This document shows positions 24,880 to 33,220 of a DNA stretch of 64,000 bases, piece after piece. The translations under genes and the position numbers were made by a program. The stretch comes from Dyadobacter fermentans. GTDB taxonomy: Bacteria; Bacteroidota; Bacteroidia; Cytophagales; Spirosomataceae. Position 1 is the first letter of the stretch; the number at the start of each line of letters is the position of its first letter. The stretch is from contig NZ_JAHXBN010000011.1 in NCBI RefSeq assembly GCF_019924045.1, forward strand, positions 434,001 to 498,000, given 5' to 3'. The notes beneath the pieces are model-generated. The model saw nothing but the letters and a program-made list of their open reading frames with translations, made no database searches and was not told the origin of the DNA.

Positions 24880-26607
24880 TTGTCCGCCGAGTTGACCGAT
24901 CCGTTCGCCCAGGAACAAGTGTTCCCCACGGATTTACCGCCCAAATACTATCTCGAATATTTCAATTACGTGCTCGCCTTCGTTCGCAAGCGATATGCGC
25001 ACATCCTGCACGAGCGCGAGCTAAATTTCCTGGACAATTACGAGTCGCTTTCCGAGGATGCGCAATGCCTCTTCATCCGTTTCAGCAACCGCAGCAAATC
25101 GTTTTTCCGCACCAACAGCCTCTCCTATTCTGAAATTGAAGATATGCCCGCGGTCCTTACCGAACTACTCGAACGCGACTTCATCGAAACGCTTTGCGAA
25201 GCGCACGAAAGCCGTTTCGGAGAAGTGATCGACCTTTTCACCAAACCCGAACTGCTGGAAGTCACCAAGCTGCTTGAACCAGACGTAATGCCTTCCAAAA
25301 GCATTAAAAAGCCCGATCTGGTGCGCTGGCTGCTGCATGAGTACGATTTTGAGATGCTTTGTGAGGTGCTCGGCGAAATGGAGCCGGTGGTGAAAGTGTC
25401 GTTCGAGGCGGAGGTAATGCTGATGAAGTTCCTCTTCTTCGGTAACCGCTATGCCGATATGACCGAATTTGTCGTCCGCGACCTAGGGCATGTGCGGTTC
25501 CAGTCGTTTGATGAACAATATCTTTCCATTCAGTTTGATACCCGAAAGGATGCGGACGATACATTAATGGTGTCGTTGATGAAAGAAACGTTCGACATCA
25601 TCAAACAGGATCTGCCGCCGGAGGAGATCTATGACTGGTTTATGAACTGGCAGGCTTCAAGCGGTACCGGACTCAGCCATAAGGCATTACCTTCTTTCAA
25701 TTCATTTATATTAAAAGTAAGTGCCTGGCTGGAACGCAAGAAAATGCTTTCGCAGGCATTAACCATTTACCAACTCACCAACGACGCCCCAGCCCGGGAG
25801 CGGCGCGTGCGACTACTTTATAATCTGGGCGAAATCGACGAGGCATTAGCATTATGCGAGGAAATATCCGAAAGCCCGCAGAATGCCGATGAGCGCTTTT
25901 TCAGCCTCGATTTTTATGAAAAGATCAAAAACAAAAAAGCCCGGACCGTCAAAAGGACGACCCAGGCCTTGAAGGCTGCCGAAGCGATTGAAGTACCTAT
26001 TTCGTATCGTTTCCGGGTGGAATTCGGCGCTATAACCTATTACCAGGAGCAGGGTTACAATGCATTTTTCAGTGAAAATGAGCCGTGGCGCGCATTGTTC
26101 GGGCTGCTGTTCTGGGATATTATTTATGATACCAATGTACAGACGATCCACAACCCGCTGCAACGCATTCCGTCCGACTTCTTCTTGCCCGATTTCTATT
26201 TCAAACGGTCGGAGCAGTTAAAGGAACGGCTCGCCGCCGCGCACTCGCGCGAGATCATCGACGAGCTCGTCACACAGACATTTACAGACAAATACGGCAT
26301 TACCAACGTACTCGTGCCGTGGTATGACGGCGCATTGGAAAAGGTATTGACATTGACTTCCCTTTTGAGCCCTGAAAAAATCCACAAGATTATGCTGGAA
26401 ATGGCGCTGAACCTCCGCGAAAACACCCGAGGCTTCCCCGACCTGCTCGTTTGGAACGACGACGATTACGCATTCATCGAAATCAAATCTCCTACCGACC
26501 ACCTCTCGTCGCGGCAGTTGCATTGGCAGCATTTCTTCGCCGAGCATGGCGTACAGAGCCGGATCGTGCGGGTGAATTGGATCAAGGAGGATATTAGTCT
26601 AACGTAA
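24880..26607 (+). CDS. FAN1-like structure-specific nuclease (SAP-helical-VRR_NUC)
   Basis: A 575-residue DNA repair nuclease candidate. The C-terminal VRR_NUC domain has the PD-(D/E)XK core: GFPDLLVWNDD, then FIEIKSPTDHLSSRQLHWQHFF with catalytic Glu and Lys and the trailing Gln. A SAP-like DNA-binding motif lies near 120-150 (ELLEVTKLLEP...KKPDLVRWLL), followed by a helical middle region with TPR-like pairs (about 270-340). Length and order fit bacterial FAN1 proteins, which incise flapped DNA and unhook interstrand crosslinks. The start is TTG at 24880. The 3' end overlaps the convergent EEP gene by 14 bp. The FAN1 assignment is by architecture, not alignment. Confidence 0.82.
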   Translation: MSAELTDPFAQEQVFPTDLPPKYYLEYFNYVLAFVRKRYAHILHERELNFLDNYESLSEDAQCLFIRFSNRSKSFFRTNSLSYSEIEDMPAVLTELLERDFIETLCEAHESRFGEVIDLFTKPELLEVTKLLEPDVMPSKSIKKPDLVRWLLHEYDFEMLCEVLGEMEPVVKVSFEAEVMLMKFLFFGNRYADMTEFVVRDLGHVRFQSFDEQYLSIQFDTRKDADDTLMVSLMKETFDIIKQDLPPEEIYDWFMNWQASSGTGLSHKALPSFNSFILKVSAWLERKKMLSQALTIYQLTNDAPARERRVRLLYNLGEIDEALALCEEISESPQNADERFFSLDFYEKIKNKKARTVKRTTQALKAAEAIEVPISYRFRVEFGAITYYQEQGYNAFFSENEPWRALFGLLFWDIIYDTNVQTIHNPLQRIPSDFFLPDFYFKRSEQLKERLAAAHSREIIDELVTQTFTDKYGITNVLVPWYDGALEKVLTLTSLLSPEKIHKIMLEMALNLRENTRGFPDLLVWNDDDYAFIEIKSPTDHLSSRQLHWQHFFAEHGVQSRIVRVNWIKEDISLT

Positions 26608-27391
26608 ACTCGGCTGTTACCGGCAGGTGGTCCGACGCATATTGCTCGTCGATCACCTTCGTGTTAGCACTTTTGAGTTTGCCCCCCTGCTTGTGCATGA
26701 TGAAATCGATGGTCTTTTTCGGTACTTCCACGGGGATCGTCGGCTTGCAGTCGGTGCAGGAGCGGGTGAAGTATTTATCAAAATAAGCAATTACCGGGCT
26801 TTCAGGTGTTGCGTTGAAATCGCCACCAAGGATCATCGGCAACGCTGTTTCTCCGAAATACTTCATAATCGTTTCGGCTTGCAGCAGGCGGTTTGGTTCT
26901 TTCAAACCCAGATGCGTGCTGGCGAAGATGAGCTTGCGATTATCCGGCAATTTCACGGTTACCGCGGCAATCGTGCGATCTTCTTCCTTCAATTCCGGAC
27001 GAATAGGCAATGCAAACTTCGCCGAATCGACGATCGGGAATTTGGTCAGAACCGCCACGCCGTAATCGCCGCCCTGGTGATCGATCGCTTTGGAAAAATA
27101 GAATTTCATGCCGGTCAGCGCGGCCAGTTGCTGGGCTTGGTTCTTGCCTTTGCCGGATCGTTCGGTATTCACATCCACTTCCTGTAATGCCACGAAATCC
27201 GGTTTTTCTGCATTGATTACCTTCGCAATGGCTTCCACGTCGATCTTGTCCCCAGCCGAGGGTGGGTTACAATGGTGGATGTTGTAAGTCATCACTTTGA
27301 AACGCTGCTTTTTGGCAGGCTGGTCGGGCAACGTACCGCCTAGTACGTTGATTGAGAAGAGAATGGATAAAGAAAACAAATACTTTTTCAT
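26594..27391 (-). CDS. Endonuclease/exonuclease/phosphatase (EEP) family protein, exported
   Basis: A 265-residue metal-dependent phosphodiesterase fold with a signal peptide (residues 1-19, cleavage near LGGTLP). Family motifs in order: MTYNIHHC (34-41), FVALQEVDVNTER, SKAIDHQGGDYGVAVLTKF, FASTHLGL, LGGDFNATPES and ASDHLPVTAEF. Catalytic Asp, Asn, Glu and His are present. Exported members include surface nucleases, sphingomyelinase-like and inositol phosphatase enzymes; the substrate cannot be fixed. It overlaps the convergent FAN1-like gene by 14 bp, and a -7 CAAAAATA (plus strand, 27424-27431) lies 33 bp upstream of its start. Confidence 0.88.
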   Translation of the reverse strand: MKKYLFSLSILFSINVLGGTLPDQPAKKQRFKVMTYNIHHCNPPSAGDKIDVEAIAKVINAEKPDFVALQEVDVNTERSGKGKNQAQQLAALTGMKFYFSKAIDHQGGDYGVAVLTKFPIVDSAKFALPIRPELKEEDRTIAAVTVKLPDNRKLIFASTHLGLKEPNRLLQAETIMKYFGETALPMILGGDFNATPESPVIAYFDKYFTRSCTDCKPTIPVEVPKKTIDFIMHKQGGKLKSANTKVIDEQYASDHLPVTAEFTLD

Positions 27392-27423
27392 CGGTGGTAC
27401 GAAGATTAAGGTTAGTAATGCAC

Positions 27424-27431
27424 CAAAAATA
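27424..27431 (-). promoter_or_regulatory. -7 element for the EEP-family gene
   Basis: TATTTTTG on the minus strand, an exact TAnnTTTG, 33 bp upstream of the start codon. No convincing -33 partner. A small hairpin (AACCC GTTT GGGTT, 27464-27477) lies upstream between the divergent genes. Confidence 0.35.
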
Positions 27432-27550
27432 GTAGTTGAAAGCCAGAAATTATCCCGCCTGATAACCCGTTTGGGTTTATCCTCCCATCAAATCTCGACC
27501 CGAAGGGCATTTTTCACTATCATTACACATTCATTAACAATCCTCGCTTC

Positions 27551-28873
27551 ATGAAGCTAAGAAAACTCCTATTCGCTGCGGCCGCGCTCACGGGCCTCGG
27601 CGTCGCGCATGCGCAAACCAGGCCGGAGGATGTGAAAAGTTTCACGCTCGCCAACGGCATGAAATTCCTCGTCCTGGAAGACCATTCGATCCCCACTGCG
27701 AATATGTACCTTTTCTGGAAGGTCGGCTCGCGAAATGAGGTGCACGGCATTACCGGCCTCTCCCACTTTTTCGAACACATGATGTTCAACGGCTCCAAAA
27801 ACTATGGCCCGAAGCAGTTCGACCGCGTGATGGAAGCCAACGGCGGTTCCAACAATGCCTACACAACCGAAAACGTGACCGTCTATACCGACTGGTTCCA
27901 GAAAGATGCCCTGGAAACGATCTTCAAACTCGAATCCGACCGCATCGGCCACCTCACAATCGATCCCAAAATGGTAGAAAGCGAGCGCGGTGTGGTGCTT
28001 TCCGAGCGCAGTACGGGTCTGGAAAACAGCAACTACCAGCTCATAGGAGAGCAAGTCCAGTCCGTTGCATTCCAGGAACACCCTTATATGTTCCCGGTAA
28101 TCGGTTTTGAATCGGATATCAAGAGCTGGACGCAATCCGATCTGGAAAACTATTTCAAAACTTACTATTCACCCAACAACGCGACCGTCGTGGTGGTGGG
28201 TGATGTTCAATTTAATGAAGTTAAAAAACTGGCCGACCAAAATATGGGGCCGCTTCCCGCTCGGGGCCTGCCGCCGAAGATCCGGACCATTGAGCCGCCG
28301 CAGAATGGCGAGCGCCGCGTAACGACATACAAGGATATTACCACGCCGAATTTGCTCCTCGCCTACCATGTTCCCGAAACTGCCCATGCCGACTATTACG
28401 CACTGGACCTTTTCAGCAGCCTGTTAAGCTCGGGCAACTCTTCGCGGCTGGTAAAGTCGCTGGTAATGGACACTACCATCGCATCCAGCGTTTCCACAGG
28501 GCTCGATAATGGTTTCGATCCGACATTGTTTGCCGTTTTTGCAGTAGCGGGCGATAATGTTTCCGCCGCAGACCTCGAAAAAGCCATTGAAAAACAGATC
28601 GATATGATTATCGAGAATGGCGTGACCGATGCGGAGTTGCAAAAAGTGAAGAACCAGAAACTCATGGAATTCTATCACACGCTCGAAACCATCAATGGAA
28701 AAGCCAACAGCCTTGGTACTTATGAGGTGTTTTTTGGTGATTACAAAAAAATGTTCGAAGCTCCCGAGAACTACAAGAAGGTCTCCGTGGAGGATATCAA
28801 ACGCGTAGCAGCACAGTATTTCACCGAGCGCAACCGCACCGTAGGGTACCTGCTTCCTGAAAAATCGAAATAA
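27551..28873 (+). CDS. M16-family zinc peptidase, catalytic subunit
   Basis: A 440-residue exported peptidase with a signal peptide (cleavage near VAHAQ, residue 21). The inverted zinc motif His72-Phe-Phe-Glu75-His76 is intact, with the third ligand Glu152 about 76 residues on (ERGVVLSERS). Two M16 halves are present, the second (PeptidaseM16_C) beginning near FKTYYSPNNATVVVVGD. It is the catalytic half of a two-gene system; the next gene, 23 bp downstream, encodes the partner lacking the motif. Such pairs form a clam-shaped heterodimer degrading short peptides (established for the family). Confidence 0.93.
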   Translation: MKLRKLLFAAAALTGLGVAHAQTRPEDVKSFTLANGMKFLVLEDHSIPTANMYLFWKVGSRNEVHGITGLSHFFEHMMFNGSKNYGPKQFDRVMEANGGSNNAYTTENVTVYTDWFQKDALETIFKLESDRIGHLTIDPKMVESERGVVLSERSTGLENSNYQLIGEQVQSVAFQEHPYMFPVIGFESDIKSWTQSDLENYFKTYYSPNNATVVVVGDVQFNEVKKLADQNMGPLPARGLPPKIRTIEPPQNGERRVTTYKDITTPNLLLAYHVPETAHADYYALDLFSSLLSSGNSSRLVKSLVMDTTIASSVSTGLDNGFDPTLFAVFAVAGDNVSAADLEKAIEKQIDMIIENGVTDAELQKVKNQKLMEFYHTLETINGKANSLGTYEVFFGDYKKMFEAPENYKKVSVEDIKRVAAQYFTERNRTVGYLLPEKSK

Positions 28874-28896
28874 CAGCCATTCAAATTCATATTGGA

Positions 28897-30273
28897 ATGA
28901 AAAATATCCTGATTCTGGTACTCGCCCTGTGCGCATTTGCGGCTGAGGCGCAGAATAATTTCAAAGTACCTCCTTACGAGACATTCAAACTTAAAAACGG
29001 GCTGACGGTGTACCTGATGGAGCAGCATGAGGTGCCGCTGATCAACGTGTCGGCCGTGTTCGATGCCGGTGCGATCAACGATGGTCAAAGTTACGGCCTC
29101 GCCAGTCTAACCGCCGATGCATTACTCTTCGGGACGCAAAAATACACCAAAGCGCAGATCGAGGAAATGACCGATTACGTCGGCGCCAGCCTTTCCACCT
29201 ATGCTTCCAAAGACAATGCGGGCCTTGCGGCTTCATTTGCTGTAAAAGACCAGGACAAGCTTTTTGAACTGATCCAGCAGGTGCTTATCCATCCGGTTTT
29301 CGATGCTACCGAATTTGATAAACACAAACAGCGCACGCTGCTCGAACTCGCCCAGGCGAAAGAAAGCCCTCGCTCGGTGATCGGCAACTATTACAATGCA
29401 TTCCTGTTCGGCAATTTCCCTTATGCGACGCCGACGGCCGGCAGCAAATCGACGGTCGAGAAAATCGATGTGGCCGCAGTGAAGGCATTTTATCAGAACA
29501 ACTACACCACGGGAAAAGGAGCTATTTCGATTGTCGGCGATTTCAAGGCGACGGATATGAAGAAAAAAGTGACGGCATTGTTCGGTGAATGGAAAACCGC
29601 GCCTGCCAGAATGGTGAAACGCGTGGCACCCAATCTGGAATTCGACAAGGCTCGCGTATTGCTCGTGAATAAAGACGACGCCCGCGAAACCACATTCATG
29701 ATCGGTGGCAAGGGGATCGATTACAATTCACCGGATTATGTGCCCGTGGTCGTGATCAACACCATCCTCGGCGGTAGGTTTACCTCCTGGCTGAATGACG
29801 CACTGCGTGTCAATTCGGGCCTCACCTACGGCGCAGGAAGCCGTTTTACCCGCTACAAGTATGCAGGTACTTTCGGTATCAGCACTTTTACCAAAAACTC
29901 CACGACCATTCCGGCCATCGACATGGCACTGAGCGTGCTCGACAGCCTTCACAAACACGGCATTAATGAGGAAATCCTCGCGTCCGCGAAGGCGTACGTG
30001 AAGGGCGACTTTCCGCCCGATTACGAGTCGGCCGGCGCATTGGCAAGGCTTCTGACGGATATGTACACTTACAATTTCGATGAAAGCTTTATCAATACAT
30101 TCCAGGCAAAAGTGGATGGCCTGACGGTGACGCAGGCTAAGAATATCATCGCCACCTATTTCCCGAAAGACAAGCTGCAATTCGTACTCGTAGGCAAGGC
30201 TTCGGAGATTAAGGAGCAGGTTAAAAAGTACGGCCAGCTGAGTGAAAAACAGATCAAAGCCGACGGGTTTTAG
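28897..30273 (+). CDS. M16-family peptidase, non-catalytic partner
   Basis: A 458-residue exported M16 homologue (signal peptide ends at AEAQ, residue 19). At the zinc-motif position the sequence reads GLASLTADALLFGT, so HxxEH is absent. The C-terminal Arg/Tyr pair needed to complete the active site of the partner is present (RVNSGLTYGAGSRF). This is the standard division of labour in M16B heterodimers. It follows the catalytic gene by 23 bp on the same strand and is surely co-transcribed. Confidence 0.92.
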   Translation: MKNILILVLALCAFAAEAQNNFKVPPYETFKLKNGLTVYLMEQHEVPLINVSAVFDAGAINDGQSYGLASLTADALLFGTQKYTKAQIEEMTDYVGASLSTYASKDNAGLAASFAVKDQDKLFELIQQVLIHPVFDATEFDKHKQRTLLELAQAKESPRSVIGNYYNAFLFGNFPYATPTAGSKSTVEKIDVAAVKAFYQNNYTTGKGAISIVGDFKATDMKKKVTALFGEWKTAPARMVKRVAPNLEFDKARVLLVNKDDARETTFMIGGKGIDYNSPDYVPVVVINTILGGRFTSWLNDALRVNSGLTYGAGSRFTRYKYAGTFGISTFTKNSTTIPAIDMALSVLDSLHKHGINEEILASAKAYVKGDFPPDYESAGALARLLTDMYTYNFDESFINTFQAKVDGLTVTQAKNIIATYFPKDKLQFVLVGKASEIKEQVKKYGQLSEKQIKADGF

Positions 30274-30327
30274 TATATCAATCGCAGTACTACCTTTTGG
30301 CAATACCTATCTAAAACAATCAACGAG

Positions 30328-31191
30328 ATGACGATGAAAAAACTAATCGGTCTGGGCTGTCTGGCGGCTGCATTGCTGGGCGGAAGCGACCTTTTTGCAC
30401 AAGGCAAGCCGGTGTACACCGCGCCGATCGGCTTACAGGCATATACTTTCCGGGGCAGCTGGGGCAAGGGCATCGAAGCGACGCTCGATACCATCAAATC
30501 CCTCGGTGTGACTGAAATGGAAGGAGGCCCGATCGCCGGTATGACCACCGAAGAGCTCCGCAAGCAGCTCGACAAACGCGGCATCGCCATGCGTTCCATC
30601 GGCGCCGACTACAAAAAACTCAGCGAAAGCACCGCACAAACCATTAAGGACGCTAAAATCCTCGGCGCCAAATATGTGATGGTCGCCTGGATTCCTCACG
30701 AAAAAGGCAATTTCAACCTCGAAACCGCGAAAAAAGCAGTCGCCGATTTCAACAAAGCGGGAAAAGAACTGAAAGAAGCGGGCATTTCGCTCACTTACCA
30801 TAACCATGGCTACGAATTCGTGCCTTACGAGGATGGTACGCTGTTCGATTACATTGTCAAAAACACCAATCCCGAATATGTCAATTTCGAAATGGACGTC
30901 CTCTGGACTGCATTCCCTGGACAAGACCCGGCGAAGCTGCTTTTGAAATACCCGACAAGATGGAAGCTGATGCACCTCAAAGACCTGAAAAAAGGAGTGA
31001 AAGGTGATCTCTCTGGCGGCACACCCACCACGAACGACGTGGCATTAGGGACAGGCCAAATCGACATTGCTGCCACTCTAAAAGCCGCGAAGAAAGTAGG
31101 GATCAAGCATTATTTCATCGAGGATGAGAGCCCGTCGTACTTGAAGCAGATTCCGGTAACGATTGCTTATATCAAAAGTATCAAAGAGTAA
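30328..31191 (+). CDS. Sugar phosphate isomerase/epimerase-like TIM-barrel protein, exported
   Basis: A 287-residue AP_endonuc_2 (xylose isomerase-like) TIM barrel with an N-terminal signal peptide (MKKLIGLGCLAAALLGGSDL); translation may start at 30328 or 30334. Metal-site features are visible: TEMEGGP after strand 2, SLTYHNHGYEF, YVNFEMDVLW, KLMHLKDLKKG and HYFIEDESPS, supplying Glu, His and Asp ligands. Exported relatives in Bacteroidota act on oxidised or inositol-type sugars; the exact substrate is unknown. It lies 54 bp after the M16 pair and converges with the SusD gene across a purine/pyrimidine foldback. Confidence 0.87.
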   Translation: MTMKKLIGLGCLAAALLGGSDLFAQGKPVYTAPIGLQAYTFRGSWGKGIEATLDTIKSLGVTEMEGGPIAGMTTEELRKQLDKRGIAMRSIGADYKKLSESTAQTIKDAKILGAKYVMVAWIPHEKGNFNLETAKKAVADFNKAGKELKEAGISLTYHNHGYEFVPYEDGTLFDYIVKNTNPEYVNFEMDVLWTAFPGQDPAKLLLKYPTRWKLMHLKDLKKGVKGDLSGGTPTTNDVALGTGQIDIAATLKAAKKVGIKHYFIEDESPSYLKQIPVTIAYIKSIKE

Positions 31192-31196
31192 TAGTC

Positions 31197-31305
31197 GGGA
31201 GAAAGGAGGAAAGGGAGGATGGAGGAAAGGGAAATGTAAAAATCCTTTTCTCCCTTCCTCCCTTCCTCCCTTTCCTCCTTTTCTCCCTTCCTCCTTTTCT
31301 CCCTT
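31197..31305. repeat. Polypurine/polypyrimidine foldback at a convergent junction
   Basis: A plus-strand purine tract (31197-31235) is followed by a pyrimidine tract (31245-31306). Bases 31197-31217 pair with 31266-31287 with one bulge, and inner parts pair less well. The pyrimidine side contains an exact 16-bp direct repeat (31274-31289, 31290-31305). It could act as a bidirectional terminator and could form triplex DNA in vitro. Confidence 0.85.
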
Positions 31306-31309
31306 CAAC

Positions 31310-33205
31310 CTACCACCCCGGATTTTGCTTCAATGTCGGAGTGCGTTGCAACTCGTCCTGCATGATCGGGAAGAGATAATGCCTTGGCGTTACAAATACG
31401 CGGCTTTCTACGAAATAGCGTTGCATCCGGTATTTTTTACCATCCACTTCGATCTTGCCATTCGGGTCTTCGACCGGCTTCATACCGTTAATCATCCGTT
31501 GGGTTTTCGGATACGGCCAGTAGGCTTGCGAACGCTGCTCGTTGGTCGCGCCCGCGCTTTGCCACGCCTGCTCACGTGCGACTTCTTTGGCGGAACTCGC
31601 TTCCAGGTATAGCCGCGATGACCAGATACGGTTGTTTTCATAGAATAGCTCCACCCTTCTTTCGCGTTTGATGTATTCGTCCATTAACGACTTGCTCGTT
31701 TGCGCTTCCGGCGGGATGGGGGCCATAAATGAGCGTTTTCTTACGTCGTTCAGCATTTGGTAAATCTCCGCATTAGGGCCTGCCGACTCATTCACCGCTT
31801 CCGCGTATATGTAAATAAACTCCGGCAAGCGCCACACCGGCGGGCCGCTGATGGCAAAGCTCTTGTCACGGTTCCACGATTCGCGCAGGATTTTACGCAG
31901 GAAATAACCCGTTGTTGAAGAGTTGGAAGCGCCGATTTTGTCCGCCCCGGTGGCCGTGTTGATCACCTTTCCTTTGAATGTAGCCCCGTGATACACGATA
32001 TCCCGGTAGAAGCGCGGGTCTCTTTTCACGCTTTCGTAAGGGTTACCGTCGTCATAGCCGTCGGTTTTGGCGCGGGTGCCGTACACCGGGTAGCCGAAGC
32101 CATTTGGTGCAATGTATTCATATTCATCCACCTGCTCCTGAACCGGCATCTGGCGCGAGCTTCCGCCCCAGCTGGGCGGGTAAATGTCGCCCTGCCAGTT
32201 GTTGTCCTTGTCGCGGGTGACGAAGAAAACAGCCTCGTTCTGGAATGCCTGCATATCATGGTATAAATCCCAGAGCCGAGCGGGTACTTTGGAGTTGTTG
32301 TTGTTATTTCCGGCATCGTCGCGGAAATCGGATGCATCGTGACCCTGGTACAGGCTGTAACGCTGGCGACCATCTACTTTGAAATCAATCACTGCCTTCG
32401 CAGCCTCCTTGGCTTTCACCCAGCGATCGACATTGTATGCATATTCCGAGGCAAACTGACGCGTATCATTCGGGAAAGTACCTCCATTCCACATCGGCGT
32501 GGCCGCCATCCAGGAAATCATCGCTTTCAGGCCCAGGCACGTACCTTTATCTACCCGGCCAAAATCCGCGCCGCCCCAGCTGCCTGGGACCCGCGCAAAT
32601 GCGGAGTCGCAGTCTTGCTTGATCTTCTCCGCAATCGAATGAAAAGACTCCTGTTTGAAATCCATCGGGTCAGTAGGCTGAATGGTGTGTGTCACATACA
32701 CCACCTCCCCGTACATACGCGCTGCCAGGTAATGGAAGTAGGCGCGCATGAAGTAGGTTTCACCAAGACGCTTGTCGAGGTCGCCAGCTTGCAGCGGGTT
32801 ATCGGGTGTATTGTATTTCCTTACACCTTCCAGGATCACATTGGCCTTACGAATACGGGCATACAAATCCCACCAGTATTGCCCGCGGCTGCTGCGGTCG
32901 GGCATGGCGTTCGGGTTCCAGTCGCCGGTATTGAACTTGTTGGTTAGGCTTCCTTCCGCCGTCGAGCCCTCAGCCTCATCGGTAACGGGTGCCGATGAAA
33001 AGTGCGAGAAAAACACCAACGGGCTGTTAGAGCCCTTGGCATTGTCGTACAGGTCGGTTACCAGCTGGTTCATTTTATTGTATCGGGTAAAAACCTGTTC
33101 CGCGTCTACCTGATCGTCGGGTTTGCGGTCAAGGAAATCTTGCTGGCAGCCCGACAACATGACAAGACCGAATGCTATGCTCGTTAAAATTTTTGTGGTA
33201 TTCAT
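31310..33205 (-). CDS. SusD/RagB-family outer-membrane lipoprotein
   Basis: A 631-residue surface lipoprotein that captures ligand and delivers it to its SusC partner. The lipobox is MLSGC with Cys20, so it is lipid-anchored. The N-terminal SusD half (FLDRKPDDQVDAEQVFT) includes paired TPR-like helices (YWWDLYARIRKANVILEGV, ETYFMRAYFHYLAARMYG). The C-terminal SusD_RagB part includes LPEFIYIYAEAVNES and DEYIKRERRVELFYEN. The gene starts 15 bp downstream of the SusC stop. No glycoside hydrolase follows; the operon ends at the foldback. Confidence 0.94.
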   Translation of the reverse strand: MNTTKILTSIAFGLVMLSGCQQDFLDRKPDDQVDAEQVFTRYNKMNQLVTDLYDNAKGSNSPLVFFSHFSSAPVTDEAEGSTAEGSLTNKFNTGDWNPNAMPDRSSRGQYWWDLYARIRKANVILEGVRKYNTPDNPLQAGDLDKRLGETYFMRAYFHYLAARMYGEVVYVTHTIQPTDPMDFKQESFHSIAEKIKQDCDSAFARVPGSWGGADFGRVDKGTCLGLKAMISWMAATPMWNGGTFPNDTRQFASEYAYNVDRWVKAKEAAKAVIDFKVDGRQRYSLYQGHDASDFRDDAGNNNNNSKVPARLWDLYHDMQAFQNEAVFFVTRDKDNNWQGDIYPPSWGGSSRQMPVQEQVDEYEYIAPNGFGYPVYGTRAKTDGYDDGNPYESVKRDPRFYRDIVYHGATFKGKVINTATGADKIGASNSSTTGYFLRKILRESWNRDKSFAISGPPVWRLPEFIYIYAEAVNESAGPNAEIYQMLNDVRKRSFMAPIPPEAQTSKSLMDEYIKRERRVELFYENNRIWSSRLYLEASSAKEVAREQAWQSAGATNEQRSQAYWPYPKTQRMINGMKPVEDPNGKIEVDGKKYRMQRYFVESRVFVTPRHYLFPIMQDELQRTPTLKQNPGW

Positions 33206-33220
33206 AAAAATCAGGTTAAA

